DNA of 64,000 nt from Ulva prolifera. Its lineage: Eukaryota > Chlorophyta > Ulvophyceae > Ulvales > Ulvaceae. Under the pieces are notes generated by a model. That model saw nothing but the letters and a program-made list of their open reading frames with translations. It did no database searches and was not told where the DNA came from. The DNA lies in NCBI GenBank assembly GCA_023078555.1, contig CM041197.1, positions 3,134,501-3,198,500 on the forward strand, written 5' to 3'. Positions 36,065 through 48,777 of the stretch are shown in pieces (positions within the stretch are counted from its first letter, which is position 1; each line of letters opens with the position of its first letter). Made by a program: the position numbers and the translations under genes.

Positions 36065-36579
36065 CCGCGCAGGCAGATAGTGGCTGGTGGAGGGCAGTGA
36101 ACGTTGTAACAAGCATACATGCCCAGATAAACAATAGCAGCACTACCGCGATCAATTCCTTCTAATTTCAGCTGCAATCAACAGTTTGCGCACCTGCGAC
36201 GCGCACCCCTGCGATGGTTGCTCACGTGCACTGGCGAACTTGGCGGGTGAGCGACCGTTTGGGGGGAGCCGGCATGCGTTTAAGTGCGCCGGTGGAAGTG
36301 AGCGACAACGTAAGAACCCAGATGCACATCGTGCACTCTACTTGTGCGATGTCCAACAACTCATACGACCTCAAAGGTACTATCACAATACATCACCGCA
36401 TCCGCACAATCCGGCACGCAGTGGTGGACGTGCAACAGTTTCACCGCACGCGCGACAAGCTGGACTGTTCAGCGCAAAGCAAGGCAGCACCTCATATTTT
36501 CGTTAATGCATGAATATTGGTACTCGCGGGCCGTAGTATTGTGACCGGCGACGGGCCCACAGAATCACTCGACACAAGC

Positions 36580-36897
36580 ATGCAACCACCACGCTGCTAT
36601 CTGAAGGTCGAGGCGCCACAGATATATCGATTTACTCCAAGCGGTGTTCACGCACTGTCACAGCTATTCATGGATGTAGTTTCCAGTCCACCTAGTGGGC
36701 CGGGAGAGGTGCCGACTTGGTATGACACAGTATGCCATTACACTTGCAACGCTCCAACTACAATGATAATCATGGAGAGAATCAAAGGGCTGCACACACA
36801 AATACATAGATACGTTAAATTTGACTTCTGGACGCCTCCGGAACAGAAATCGGTGATTCCGTGGCCAAATGTTGTCGTGATGTTCAATCATGCATGA
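36580..36897 (+). CDS. possible small ORF, unknown
   Basis: A 105-codon ORF starting MQPPRCYLKVEAP and ending VVVMFNHA. It has no recognised motif, no visible homologue in the second CACTA-like element and no supporting signal. It lies between gene 2 and the CA tract. It may be chance. Confidence 0.2.
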   Translation: MQPPRCYLKVEAPQIYRFTPSGVHALSQLFMDVVSSPPSGPGEVPTWYDTVCHYTCNAPTTMIIMERIKGLHTQIHRYVKFDFWTPPEQKSVIPWPNVVVMFNHA

Positions 36898-37206
36898 CAT
36901 CCAAGCACCCAGATGAAACGACCATGCGGACAACAGTATCCAGTAATCGCCCGTGGAATCATGCTAGGTAGACTACAGAGCGTTTTATGTTGCATGTGAG
37001 CCCTGCATGACCACATGAACGCTCGCCTCGCTTACAATGCCCATGGTACCCAGCGACACACCATGGAGTAGCGGGGCTAGGAGCGTTCAGACGAACGCAG
37101 AGCACTTCGAAACGACGCGTCAATACAACTGAATTGATATCATACATCTCGCCAGGGTCATTTGTGCACCTCCCGCTGTCTTTGGAACGAGCTGCTCGAT
37201 GATCAT

Positions 37207-38536
<1,330 letters not shown>

Positions 38537-38728
38537 AAGTGACACTGCTACCTCTTACCTTCGCCAACACACCCCGGATTGATTGTACATTGTTCCACAT
38601 CGAACCTTGTATCTTAATATTGCATTTGCGTCTCGTTTAGAGCTGTTTTAAAGAACTTTCAGATCGCGGATTCGTCGCGCACCCTCAGTGGCGCACCCAG
38701 GGTGAGTGACATGCACGTAGCTATAGTG

Positions 38729-39095
38729 ATCATCAGAAGCAGAATACATAGCAGCTGGAGAGATTGCAAAAGAAGTACAGTATCTGTACGACATGGCTCC
38801 TCAAGTGGGCCTTCCTCCAGCTTGTATACCAATTAATTAATAAGCTTGTATACCAATAGGGATTGACAACAGGGCAGCGAAGAGTTTAATTGAAGATCCA
38901 CTTTCAGCTGCCCGGACTAAGCACAAAGAAATAGTTTTCCATCATGTGAGAGAGAAGGTGAAGCGACAGCAGATGAGATTCATACCAGTTCCAACAGTCG
39001 ACAATCCAGCTGATGTTTTAACGAAGCCACTGTCGCAACAGATGTTTGAGAAGCATCGACAGACGCTTGGCGTTGTGCCCTAGACTATGGGGGCG
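38729..39095 (+). pseudogene. copia B copy 1, RNase H C-terminus
   Basis: Continuation of 22986-23762 after the CACTA-like insertion: SSEAEYIAAGEIAKEVQYLYDMAPQVGLPPA, then an internal 24-bp disruption at 38832-38855, then NRAAKSLIEDPLSAARTKH to QTLGVVP, stop at 39081-39083. The LTR follows at once. The disruption breaks the frame. Confidence 0.88.
38819..38855. repeat. 13-bp duplication around an 11-bp AT-rich filler
   Basis: agcttgtatacca occurs at 38819-38831 and 38843-38855, separated by attaattaata. Other copia-B copies have the segment once (46319, 60179). Confidence 0.9.
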
Positions 39096-39407
39096 TGTTG
39101 AGAAAAGTGTGTTTAGCCTAGTGCTGAGCGCCCGCTGAGTAGACATGCTGACTCGCGCTGACTCGCGCTGACTCGTGCTGAGTCAATGTAGCGCTGGCTT
39201 ATGCATATCATGCAGCAACAGTGTGCTAGTGGTCATGACTGTGGGATATTGATCTGCATATAGTGTAGCTGTAGTTAGTGAGCATCACAGAGTGCTTGCT
39301 AACGACCCACATGTCGTGACAGGTTTGACCTCAAACTCATTGCATAAATATGTCGCCCTCTCTCATGTAAACACAGAGTGCTTGCTAACGACCCACATGT
39401 CGTGACA
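39096..39407 (+). mobile_element. copia family B 3' LTR (long form, 312 bp)
   Basis: Starts TGTTGAGAAAAGTGTG and ends CATGTCGTGACA. The 34 bp at the end (39374-39407) duplicate 39288-39321. Three near-copies of gactcgcgct/gactcgtgct lie near 39150. Copia-A internal sequence begins at 39408, so copia B copy 1 appears to have inserted into copia A. Confidence 0.9.
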
Positions 39408-40027
39408 GTACAGAGCTGCTGGTAGGGCCTTTGACAAATGGTCTCTACGAGGTGCAATGCAAGCCCATGCTCTCGGGCTCCGCGCCTGCTATACAAGCTG
39501 CCAACGTGTCCCACTCAGACAATGCCATCCTATGGCATCGTAGACTTGGCCATGCTGGCCACAGCACCCTTGCAAAGATGTCAAGAGGTGAAACAGTGCG
39601 CGGATTGCCGCCACCACAAGCATTTGAACAGCAGCTCCAATCAACAGCCGTATGCACACCATGTGCCGAAGGCAAGATGAAACGCAAATCATTTCCAGCC
39701 TCACACCAACGCGCAACCAAGAAGCTAGAGAAGCTTCATGTGGACATTGCTGGTCGTTTTGTGACGACACCGGGCAAGGCTAATTGCTATCTCATGATTG
39801 TTGATGACTTCAGCAACTACAAGCTCGTCACTCCAATTGCTCGCAAGTCAGATGCTGCAGACTGCCTCATGGACATCATCCCGAGGCTTGAAAACAAGTA
39901 CGATTCGAAAGTACAGTACATGCGGTTTGATCGAGATGCAGTGTTCCTCTCAAATCGCATGAAAGCATGGTTCAAAAGCATTCATATTGAGCCACAGCCT
40001 ACATCTGGCTACAGCCCACCGGAGAAC

Positions 40028-40174
40028 TTTTTTTTTTTTCATTTGTGGTTGGTTGTTGTCTGGGGCTTTTTTGCTGTGTTGCTTTCTTGTGGTTGCTGGT
40101 GTGGCAGCCGGTCGCTGGGTTGATGTTGTTTGTTTGCTTTGCCATACAATGGCCAGATATGTGTATCTTAATGA
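40028..40174 (+). mobile_element. LINE tail with 5' T tract in copia A integrase
   Basis: Begins with 12 T residues followed by catttgtggttgg, and ends gtgtatcttaatga. TSD accggagaac (40018-40027, 40175-40184). It separates the second Asp from the catalytic Glu of the integrase. Confidence 0.92.
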
Positions 40175-40380
40175 ACCGGAGAACGGGCATGCTGAGCGCG
40201 GCATCGGCAGCACCTCGGACATTCGTGATGCCCTATTGTCAGATTCCGGTTTGAAGAATATATATTGGGCAGAGGCAGTGGTGCATGCTGCATACCTCTC
40301 CAATATCATGAGCAGCAATGGCGGTCCGTCCGCATGGGAGCTGCTCAAAGGCAGCAAGCCAGACATCAGTGACTTGCATG

Positions 40381-40490
40381 GGTTTTTTTGCTGTGATGCT
40401 TTCTTGTGGTTGCTGGTGTGGCAGCCGGTCGCTGGGTTGGCTTGATGTTGTTTGTTTGCTTTGCCATACAATGGCCAGATATGTGTAACT
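40381..40490 (+). mobile_element. LINE tail in copia A integrase
   Basis: Begins ggtttttttgctgtg and ends atgtgtaact. TSD agtgacttgcatg (40368-40380, 40491-40503). Confidence 0.92.
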
Positions 40491-41050
40491 AGTGACTTGC
40501 ATGTGTCGGGCTGCACATGCCAATACAAGATTCCAGCGCAGAAGAGCAAGAAGGGTGAGCTTCCGCCCAAATCTTCAGTGGGCAAGTTCCTTGGGTTTGC
40601 CCAGCCAAACTTCCAAGCATACAGAGTTTTGTTGCCCAGTGGTTCAGTCATCATCTCAAGGGATGTCAAATTTGATGAATCAGCAGCACCCGCCAGCGAT
40701 GCCCGGATTGACAACGACTGTTCCAATCTGATGGAGACAGCAATGTCGCATCCGCAGATCAACCAGCAACCAGAGCAGCCACCGCAACAGCCGCAGCTGC
40801 CACTGCAACAGCCACAGCCTGCCGTGCAACCACAACAGCAACAGCCTGCCATGCAACCGGATCTTGTGCATCTCATGGCGGACAGTCCTTTGTTTGATGC
40901 AGCACACGGCAATACTGCAGCGCCAAACTCCCAGCCGAACACACCAAGGCGCAATCCACCTCGCACTAAACAGCCTCATCAGGATCCATATCAGAAATAT
41001 CTCCATGGCTTGCCGCAAAGTTCTCACGTGAATTTTCACCTGTAGGGCTC

Positions 41051-42788
41051 CCCCCGGAGCCCACGACGCTGACAGCAGCTTTCGCCGGACCTGAGGCCCC
41101 CATGTGGCAAGCTGCAGTTGAAGAAGAGTACACCTCCCTGGTTTCCATGAATGCGTGGGAGCTGGTGCGTCTGCCATCAGGCAAGAAAGCCATTCCTTGC
41201 AAGTGGGTTTTCAAACGAAAACTCAATGCAGATGGCTCCATTGAACGCTACAAAGCCCGCTTGGTGATAAAAGGGTTTTATCAGAGAGAAGGTATAGACT
41301 ACAATGCGGTCTTTTCCCCCGTTGTGCATGCCAGCACCGTGCGCCTATTTCTCTCCATTGTTGCCTCTTTTGATCTTGTGTGTCATTCCATCGACATCAA
41401 GAATGCATTCATCCAAGGCGCCGTTGAAGAGAAGATCTTCATGACGCAGCCAGATGGGTATGATGATGACTCAGGTCAGGTTTGCATGCTCAACAAGAGC
41501 TTGTATGGGCTGAAGCAGGCTCCACGTGTGTGGAACAAGACTATCACGGCCTACTTCGTGTTTCTGGGATTTGTTCAGAGCCAGAGTGATGGAGCACTCT
41601 TCATGCTGTACACAGAACAGCTTGGCTTCGTTTTGATCCTCTGCTATGTTGACGACATCCAGATGCAATTAAGTTACACATATCTGGCCATTGTATGGCA
41701 AAGCAAACAAACAACATCAAGCCAACCCAGCGACCGGCTGCCACACCAGCAACCACAAGAAAGCAACACAGCAAAAAAACCCCATACAACAACCAACCAC
41801 AAATGCATCAAACGCCCCACGGCCACAGCACTCAACCCACAAAGACGACATCCAGATCGCAGCAAAGCAACTCACCAGTGTTCAGAACATCAAGAAAGCC
41901 ATCTTGACGAAGTTTCCAGGCAAAGACACAGGAGATTCCAAGTATTTCCTGCAGATGACAATGCAACGCAACAGAGCAGCCCGCACGATCCACCTGAAGC
42001 AGCAACGACACATCGAGAAGCTCATTGATCAGCACGGACTGAAGGACGCATGGCCGATTGCAATCCCGATGATCACCAATCTCAGCAAAGACCCTGCAGG
42101 TCCAACCATCACAGATGTTGCAGCTGTCTCGCAATACAAGTCCATCGTCGGAGCCCTGCTCCACATTGCCAACAACACTCGTCCTGATATTGCATTTGCT
42201 GTGTCATTTCTTGCTAGGTTCACTGCTCAGCCTACAGGTAGCAGCTTTGCAAGACTGAAAGATGTTTTGTTGTATCTCAAAGGCACAGCCTCATACATCT
42301 TGAGATTAGGAGGACCAGAGTGGGCTCTTCATGGTTTTTGTGACTCAGATTGGGCAGGTTGCACGTCGACACGGAAGTCGACGACCGGGTATGTTGTGAA
42401 ATGTGGGTTTGGTTCCATTGCCTGGAAATCGGCCAAGCAGCCGACCTTGAGCAGGTCTTCATCCGAAGCAGAATATATTGCTGCAGGAGAAATTGCGAAA
42501 GAAGTGCAGTATTTTTTCAACATGGTCCCTCAAATGGGCATGCCTTCTTATTGTATTGCAGTAGGTATTGACAATCAAGCAGCAAAGAGTTTGATTGAGG
42601 ACCCATTGTCTGCTGCGCGTACGAGGCACATTGAGACGATCTATCATCACATCAGGGAGAAGGTCACGCGCAAACAGATGCGTTTTGTACAAGTGCCAAC
42701 AGCTGATAACCCAACTGACATTTTGACGAAGCCGTTGCCTCAACAGTTTTTTGAGAAGCATCGCCAGACACCAGGAGTTGTGCCTTAG
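41051..42788 (+). pseudogene. copia A: reverse transcriptase and RNase H
   Basis: In the -1 frame relative to the integrase ORF: GLPPEPTTLTAAFAGPEAPMWQ, then WVFKRKLNADGSIERYKARLV, the RT aspartate in SIDIKNAFIQG, NKSLYGLKQAPRVWN and LILCYVDDIQ. A reverse LINE tail interrupts just after YVDDIQ (41665-41843). The frame resumes through IAAKQLTSVQNIK, YKSIVGALLHIAN and RNase H (HGFCDSDWAGC, SSSEAEYIAAGEIAKE, DNQAAKSLIED), ending TPGVVP with TAG at 42786-42788. Apart from the insertion it looks intact. Confidence 0.92.
41665..41843 (-). mobile_element. reverse LINE tail at the RT active site of copia A
   Basis: Reverse tail from gcaattaagttacac to caacccacaaa. TSD gacgacatccagat (41651-41664, 41844-41857) spans the codons of the catalytic DDIQ. 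Confidence 0.93.
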
Positions 42789-42800
42789 ACTACGTGGGAG

Positions 42801-42961
42801 TGTCGAGAGAAATAGGTTTAGTCTAGGCCAATGTGAACATGCATGTAGTTGACTCACTTGTGTGATCATGAGGGTCGTGACAGAAGGGCGTACTCTGCAT
42901 ATATAGTCTAGATGTGGGCAGTGAGCTCTATCGAGTCTCACTGACCTTCCCTCTGTCACGA
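42801..42961 (+). mobile_element. copia family A 3' LTR, short form (161-162 bp)
   Basis: Matches the first two-thirds of the 246-bp LTR and stops at its inner end repeat (...ctgtcacgata), where copia-B sequence begins with gcaacttt. The boundary coincides with the internal copy of the LTR terminus rather than with a random truncation. Confidence 0.85.
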
Positions 42962-43095
42962 TAGCAACTTTGCTAGGCTGAAAGATGTGCTGCTATACCT
43001 GCATGGCACTGCTTCCTACAGCTTGAGACTAGGAGGCCATGAATGCGCATTGCATGGTTTCTGTGATTCTGAGTGGACTGGTTGTGTGTATACAA
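42962..43095 (+). pseudogene. copia B copy 2, RNase H fragment (left part)
   Basis: NFARLKDVLLYLHGTASYSLRLGGHECALHGFCDSEWTGCVYT, ending at the CACTA insertion. It continues at 46140. The left border is the short copia-A LTR, so copia A inserted here, apparently at gcaac. Confidence 0.88.
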
Positions 43096-43537
43096 CACTA
43101 CAAGGATGCCAGACAGGTGATAATGTGCATTTCGGCGACACATTAGCGGCTAAACACTGTGAAAGCAGTGTCGTGATGTGGATGAAATGTTCGGAGAATG
43201 CCGCTCCGGTGTGTGTGATCTGCACACTTTACGTCCTCGTGGGACTGGAATGTGCCATGTGCTAGGAACGGTCGACGCGCTTCCAATGTTGCGGATGTAC
43301 ACTTTGGCATGACGAGTGGGTGAGCTGTGCTCGATGCACGTTGGAGTGTGCAAGCGAGTACAGGAGATGTGCATTTTGGCGTATGCACGTGGGCCGGAAA
43401 GATGTGCTTGTCGAGTACAGCTCGCGCATGTCGTGTACACCTTCATAAAAACCAGGCGTCATTGACACATTCCAAGCACTCTTCTTGCGGAAGTGTACAC
43501 GCTGGGCGGAGGCATCGTGTACTGTTTCCCACTCGAT

Positions 43538-43688
43538 ACATTAAGTTACAAATATCTGGCCATTGTATGGCAAAGCAAACAAACAACATCAAGCCAACCC
43601 AGCGACCGGCTGCCACACCAGCAACCACAAGAAAGCAACACAGCAAAAAAACCCCAGAGAACAACCAACCACAAATGCATCGCTGCGA
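43538..43688 (-). mobile_element. reverse LINE tail in the non-autonomous CACTA element
   Basis: Reverse tail from acattaagttac to caaatgcatcgctgcga. TSD ttcccactcgat (43526-43537, 43689-43700). Confidence 0.9.
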
Positions 43689-45859
43689 TTCCCACTCGAT
43701 GATGTACAGTCGGTGCACTCGTCATGCTCAATTGCAAGTCACCGCTATAGTTGATTTATCTATAAGTTTAAACAGCATGGGACGGGTTCTGTATGTACAC
43801 TTACATGTTGATGTCTGTGTGCTGCCGACGATTGTCACCTCCAGCACACTGCAACATTACCCGGCCCTGCGGAACATGGCGCAGTCAAGACAGTTATACA
43901 TTATGTGCACTTACTACCGCTGAACATGCGGAAAGGCTATGCACAGTGTTTGGCACGCTGCACAGGCAGCTGCACTGCGCGTGCCAACACTGCATCAAAG
44001 TTGTTGACCACCGCACGATAAGACAGCAGCGACACCGACGACCAACGTATACCAGATACGTCGCTGCTGAAACAAGCCTGTTTCAGCAGGCCTATTGTGC
44101 TTTATGATTGTCTTGAGCAGGGCTGAGCATGAGGACGTGTTCACTGCGGACGATACGGAGCGTACAGCTGCAGATACAATGTCTACATCGTGCATCGATC
44201 CCCAGTCACAGTACAGCAAAGTATTGCTTGCTGTCAGCTGCTGCCAGTGCACAACATATGTGCATCGTGCCTTCACAGCACTGGCCGACGGCAAGTAGCG
44301 CTAGCCTTGAGTCGCAGATTGACACTGCACGATCACAAGCATTCGATATAATGCGATTCCAACCGCAAGAGAAATCACTGTAGATGAGAGCAATTCAATC
44401 GAAGTAACAGTGCATTGAGCGGGTTTTCTCACGTCTACCGACGTGCAGCTGGCACTTGTCGTCCGCGTTGACCGTCAAATCAACAACTATCGTGAGTTGA
44501 AACAATGGCTCAAGCTTTGAGCTTACTTTGACGTATGCTATGCGCTACGTTTACGAGCACAATCAGTAGGCCACACTTCCGTGAACAAACCAGCACTGGC
44601 GTGACAAAAGCACAACGGCGTGCAATGAGCACCTCGTTCAGCAAGCAGTAGTATGCAGGAAGCAATGTAAACCGATTTTCACCTTCGTTGAGTGTCATGC
44701 TTCTATTATCGGGTTGCTATTTCATACGACGCCTCGACTCTGCTGTGCACTAGTATTGCTTGTGCAGAGTGGTATGCAGCGAATGCTGCAGAGACCTGGT
44801 ATCATAGTACTCTTCCACTATCAAAGACATATAGAGCTGCACATTGCCGTGGAGGATCAGCCGAAATTGAGTCTGGTTTCTGCGAACGTGAACGTCCTAT
44901 CGCGCCATTGGTGACACGCTGACAGCCTTTGTCCTTGTAACACGCTGACAGCTTCACCTAAAGTACATGCTGTTTGCAGATCTTGGAAACAAACATGTGA
45001 TAGATGCAATATCCTTGACGAATGTGTTGATATCGCAATCTGTCCTAGCGAACAGCAACGGCTCGACGAAATTGTGCAACAGCAGGCTACAGGTACCAGG
45101 CAACCCGAAACGAGAGAACTAAAACTGAAATTTGCAAGAAGTGCACATCAGCTGAAATGTACTGGTCGTGTACATTTGCTAGCAGCTTGCGCGGTCGCGG
45201 CGTGGGCCAAACATGTGCTCGACAAGGACACGAGCCACGGAACTGCACTCTTCGGTGGAGCGTCGGAGCGCGTTCGTGGGATGTACATCATCAGGAGCTG
45301 CCGAGAGCTGGACGTGTACATGACGAGCACACTTCGTGGACACAGTCCATCTGCACTTCGCGAACACATTTCACGAATTCCGGAGATGTGTGCGAACAGC
45401 GCGCAAAATGTACACGAGTGCACAGGCCAAACATGTGTCCGGCGAGCACATCCTTGCATGCCTACCATCCTTGTATTTAAAGAGCAATGGACATGTCGAG
45501 AGCTATCGTGTACATTACTCACGGCGTGTGCACGTGCTGAAGATGCGCACGACAGTCGTGGCGTGGGGCACAAACTGTGTTGGAGCTGTGCATCCGGCAT
45601 GTACGCGCCGAAGGAGTGTGGATGCGCGTTCAATTGGCACTCGACCGGTGGTGGCTGAGGAGGCACGGTGTGCACGACGAGGACATGCTGCCGGCAGATG
45701 ATGTGCTGTTCGTCGGAGCGTCCAAGCGCGGTCGCGGCGTGTACATTCCGTGCATTGAGGTGCGCTGCAGGTGTACACCGCGAGAACACTTCGGTGACAC
45801 ATCCCGCATACATTTCACTAAGACATTCCAGCCAGCCCTGGAATGTGCCTGCAATGTGC

Positions 45860-46046
45860 CGGTGGATGACTTTGTGGGTTGAGTGCTGTGGCCGTGGGGC
45901 GTTTGATGCATTTGTGGTTGGTTGTTCTCTGGGGTTTTTTTGCTGTGTTGCTTTCTTGTGGTTGCTGGTGTGGCAGCCGGTCGCTGGGTTGGCTTGGTGT
46001 TGTTTGTTTGCTTTGCCATACAATGGCCAGTTATTTGTAACTTAAA
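45860..46046 (+). mobile_element. LINE tail in the non-autonomous CACTA element
   Basis: Long tail starting in the final LINE codons (cggtggatgactttg) and ending atttgtaacttaaa. TSD gcctgcaatgtgc (45847-45859, 46047-46059). Confidence 0.92.
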
Positions 46047-46139
46047 GCCTGCAATGTGCGTGTAATGTCCCCGAATGCGGCAGCGGGGCAAACGTGTGTC
46101 CGGCATGTACACTGCCGCATGCCTACCATTCTTGTAGTG

Positions 46140-46727
46140 CAAGGAAATCAAAGACCGGCTTCATTGTGAACTGCGGCATAGGTAGCATTGTGTGGAAGTG
46201 TTCCAAGCAGGCCACCGTGAGTCGCTCATCATCAGAAGCAGAATACATAGCAGCTGGAGAGATTGCAAAAGAAGTACAGTATCTGTACGACATGGCTTCT
46301 CAAGTGGGCCTTCCTCCCGCTTGTATACCAATAGGGATTGACAACATGGCAGCGAAGAGTTTAATTGAAGATCCACTTTCAGCTGCCCGGACTAAGCACA
46401 TAGAAATTGTTTTCCATCATGTGAGAGAGAAGGTGAAGCGATAGCAGATAAGATTCATACCAGTTCCAACAGCTAACAATCCAGCTGATGTTTTAACGAC
46501 GTTTGTGGTTGGTTGTTGTCTGGGGTTTTTTGCTGTGATGCTTTCTTGGGGTTGCTGGTGTGGCAGCCGGTCGCTGGGATGGCTTGATGTTGTTTGTTTG
46601 CTTTGCCATACAATGGCCAGATATGTGTAACTTAATGACTATAGATGTTTTAACGAAGCCATTGTCGCAACAGATGTTTGAGAAGCATCGCCAGACGCTT
46701 GGCATTGTGCCCTAGACTATGGGGGCG
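46140..46727 (+). pseudogene. copia B copy 2, RNase H end
   Basis: Resumes as RKSKTGFIVNCGIGSIVWKCSKQ, then SSSEAEYIAAGEIAKEVQYLYDM to REKVKR, followed by a premature TAG at 46442-46444. A LINE tail at 46500-46643 splits the last codons (ADVLT/KPLSQQ). The reading ends QTLGIVP with TAG at 46713-46715. Confidence 0.88.
46500..46643 (+). mobile_element. LINE tail in copia B copy 2
   Basis: Starts cgtttgtggttgg and ends gtgtaacttaatgactata. TSD gatgttttaacga (46487-46499, 46644-46656). Confidence 0.92.
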
Positions 46728-47036
46728 TGTTGAGAGAAGTGTGTTTAGCCTAGTGCTGAGCGCCCGCTGAGTAGACATGCTAACTCGCGCTGACTCGCGC
46801 TGACTCGTGCTGAGTCAATGTAGCGGCTAATGCATATCATGCAGCAACAGTGTGCTAGTGGTCATGACTGTGGGATATTGATCTGCATATAGTGTAGCTG
46901 TAGTTAGTGAGCATCACAGAGTGCTTGCTAACGACCCACATGTCGTGACAGGTGTGACCTCAAACTCATTGCATAAACATGTCGCCCTCTCTCATGTAAA
47001 CACAGAGTGCTTGCTAACGACCCACATGTCGTGACA
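46728..47036 (+). mobile_element. copia family B 3' LTR (long form, 309 bp)
   Basis: Near-identical to 39096-39407 and with both end repeats; it ends CATGTCGTGACA. It is followed by agtc and then the CACTAG-beginning edge of the next element. Confidence 0.9.
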
Positions 47037-47435
47037 AGTCCACTAGTAGGTGTGTGTCAAGAGGACAGGGTCCGCACAGGTCTGGGGAGGCAGATGCTGC
47101 ATGCACTGGCCAAGCCCATGGAGGCCTTGTGCTTTCACAAGCAGCACAGCTCACCAGCACCTTTCAGAGTGGCAGCACCACCATCCACCATGAACATACA
47201 CACCAGGAACATCACAGAGACCTCAGGAATGTCTCCTGTTCCACTGAGTGCCTCAGGCCTATCATGCTAGTGCCAGATTGGGCTGACAGCATGGGTGTTG
47301 GGTGAATGCACACCAACCCCACAGGTCAGACGAGTAGCATGCTCACCATGGGTGAGCGTACTGGGTGCGCAAGTAGACACGGATGATCGAAATCGGACAA
47401 AAAGCGGCGTTTGGACTCAGGAAGGCTCATGGTAG

Positions 47436-47732
47436 CCGATAGATATATACTTTGTTGCATGGAACCGTTCCGATGTCGATAGGTGGAGATCTCGGCCTCC
47501 TGTGTCTTCGTGTGAGTGGCTTGGATGGGACCCAGCGAACCTGTTCATGGCACGCATTCCACGATTCGCAGCATCTGATGACGACCAATATCGTTCATAC
47601 ATAATAAGTGACCGTATGTTCCGTTGCCAACATGTTCTGGCCGCATGTTGGCTCGCCGACGTCCTCTCCGTTTGGCCCAAGTCCGGTAGCCTGGCCTTGA
47701 TATCTGGGGCGAAGGAACAGTTCATGCGCTAG
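47436..47732 (+). CDS. possible exon, unknown
   Basis: An open stretch without an ATG at its start: IDIYFVAWNRSDVDRWRSRPP, then CEWLGWDPANLFMARIPRFAASDDDQYRSYIISDRMFRCQHVLAACW to KEQFMR and a stop. The composition is protein-like and the Trp/Arg content is unlike a shadow ORF, but there is no homologue in the other CACTA-like element. It could be an exon of a captured gene or chance. The following stretch 47733-48777 shows nothing I can support. Confidence 0.25.
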   Translation, partial: PIDIYFVAWNRSDVDRWRSRPPVSSCEWLGWDPANLFMARIPRFAASDDDQYRSYIISDRMFRCQHVLAACWLADVLSVWPKSGSLALISGAKEQFMR

Positions 47733-48777
47733 ACGGACTCGCTAATATCCTTTACTATGATCGTTGTAAACATAGGCTACAACTTTACGGTCGCATGCGC
47801 ACACATTGCGCTGCTGCGACTACATCCCGTGTAGTGCGTCCGCATCATGTGTCGTGATATTTGTCGCCACGATCACGGTTCGTGCCATGCTGAACCATCG
47901 AAATCATTTTATGGCATCGACCATCGCGATGTACTTGGTCGGAGTGTGTGATCGACCCGAGATCAGCTTGTGCAGCTGCTCTTGCGTTCCGTGTTGTCCC
48001 AGCCCTGCCAGACACACGCCACCGTTATCTCCCCATACGTCGCGAATATGAATGTATGAGCTACCAAATGGTGTTCTGGGACGACCGTGTTAGTGGGATG
48101 GCCCTCGGGTACTTGGTTTGTACGTGGCTTGGCATAGGTAGCAGTTCGCAGGTACTCGAGGTTGTCTTCCTCGCGCATGCCCCGCGCATTACTGCATGGC
48201 AAGCTTTGAACACTCACGATTTTTATAAGATCCCTAGGTTCATTTGGCTGTTCACGAGGTAACTAATTCCGAATGTGGCTCGGCTTGGCTGGACGCGTGT
48301 CACTGAACACCAGTGGTCAGTCGAAGGCGCTCTGCTTCTGGACGCAGTATTTCCGAAAGCTTTCTTGCGTACGTCAGCCAGGGTATCAGGCGTCGTATGC
48401 GTGCGTTATGGCACGTCTTGGATTTGGCGCACTTTGGGTCAGCGCACCCGGTCTCGTCGGCGCGCCTGTGAAACCAAGGCTCACCCGCTGGCGTGCGCCA
48501 TCGAGTGCGCGAGGCGCGAGTGGGTTGGCAAGTCAGGTGCGCAAGATGCACAATGCACGCAAACCACCGCACGGACAGTGGATATTCATTAATATCATTG
48601 TCATATGCTTCTGGTACAATCCTAGTACCGCTGTGGTATGTCTGAAGAGCATCATATCGATCGGCAGCCACTAGCTACCGAACTATTGCACTGCCAAATC
48701 GCTTGCCATGTTCAATGAATAATTTACGATTGACAACTCAGATACCATTCCGTCTTGTGGATCGTATATAGTCTCCG

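Larger units (their letters stand above)
39408..41045 (+). pseudogene. copia A: GAG-pre-integrase and integrase region
   Basis: Reads from ELLVGPLTNGLYEVQC through the HHCC zinc motif (LWHRRLGH...CTPCAEGK) and the integrase core: first Asp in LHVDIAGR, second in FDRDAVF, and Glu in GHAERGI. After the core comes a Gln/Pro-rich linker, then HGLPQSSHVNFHL and a TAG at 41043-41045. Two LINE tails split the integrase (40028-40174 and 40381-40490), so this copy is not functional. Gag and protease lie outside the remaining sequence. The downstream RT is in the -1 frame. Confidence 0.88.
43096..46139. mobile_element. non-autonomous CACTA element, 3,044 bp
   Basis: Starts CACTACAAGGATG and ends CATTCTTGTAGTG, an inverted repeat of nine bases that continues imperfectly. 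A 3-bp TSD caa (43093-43095, 46140-46142) lies in copia B, and removing the element plus one caa restores the reading GCVYT-RKS seen in other copies. There is no transposase. The interior is rich in degenerate direct and inverted motifs built on gtgtacac and atgtgca (43150-43450, 45130-45850), as in CACTA subterminal regions. Two LINE tails are nested inside. I see no credible gene in 43700-45070. Confidence 0.9.

Noticed and set aside
45070..45850. Overlapping ORFs of ~100-290 aa on both strands in the non-autonomous CACTA element
   Set aside because: Built from degenerate gtgtacac-type subterminal motifs; open on both strands with no domain.
47806..48674. Several plus-strand ORFs
   Set aside because: Short, overlapping in different frames, no motif and no counterpart in the other CACTA-like element.
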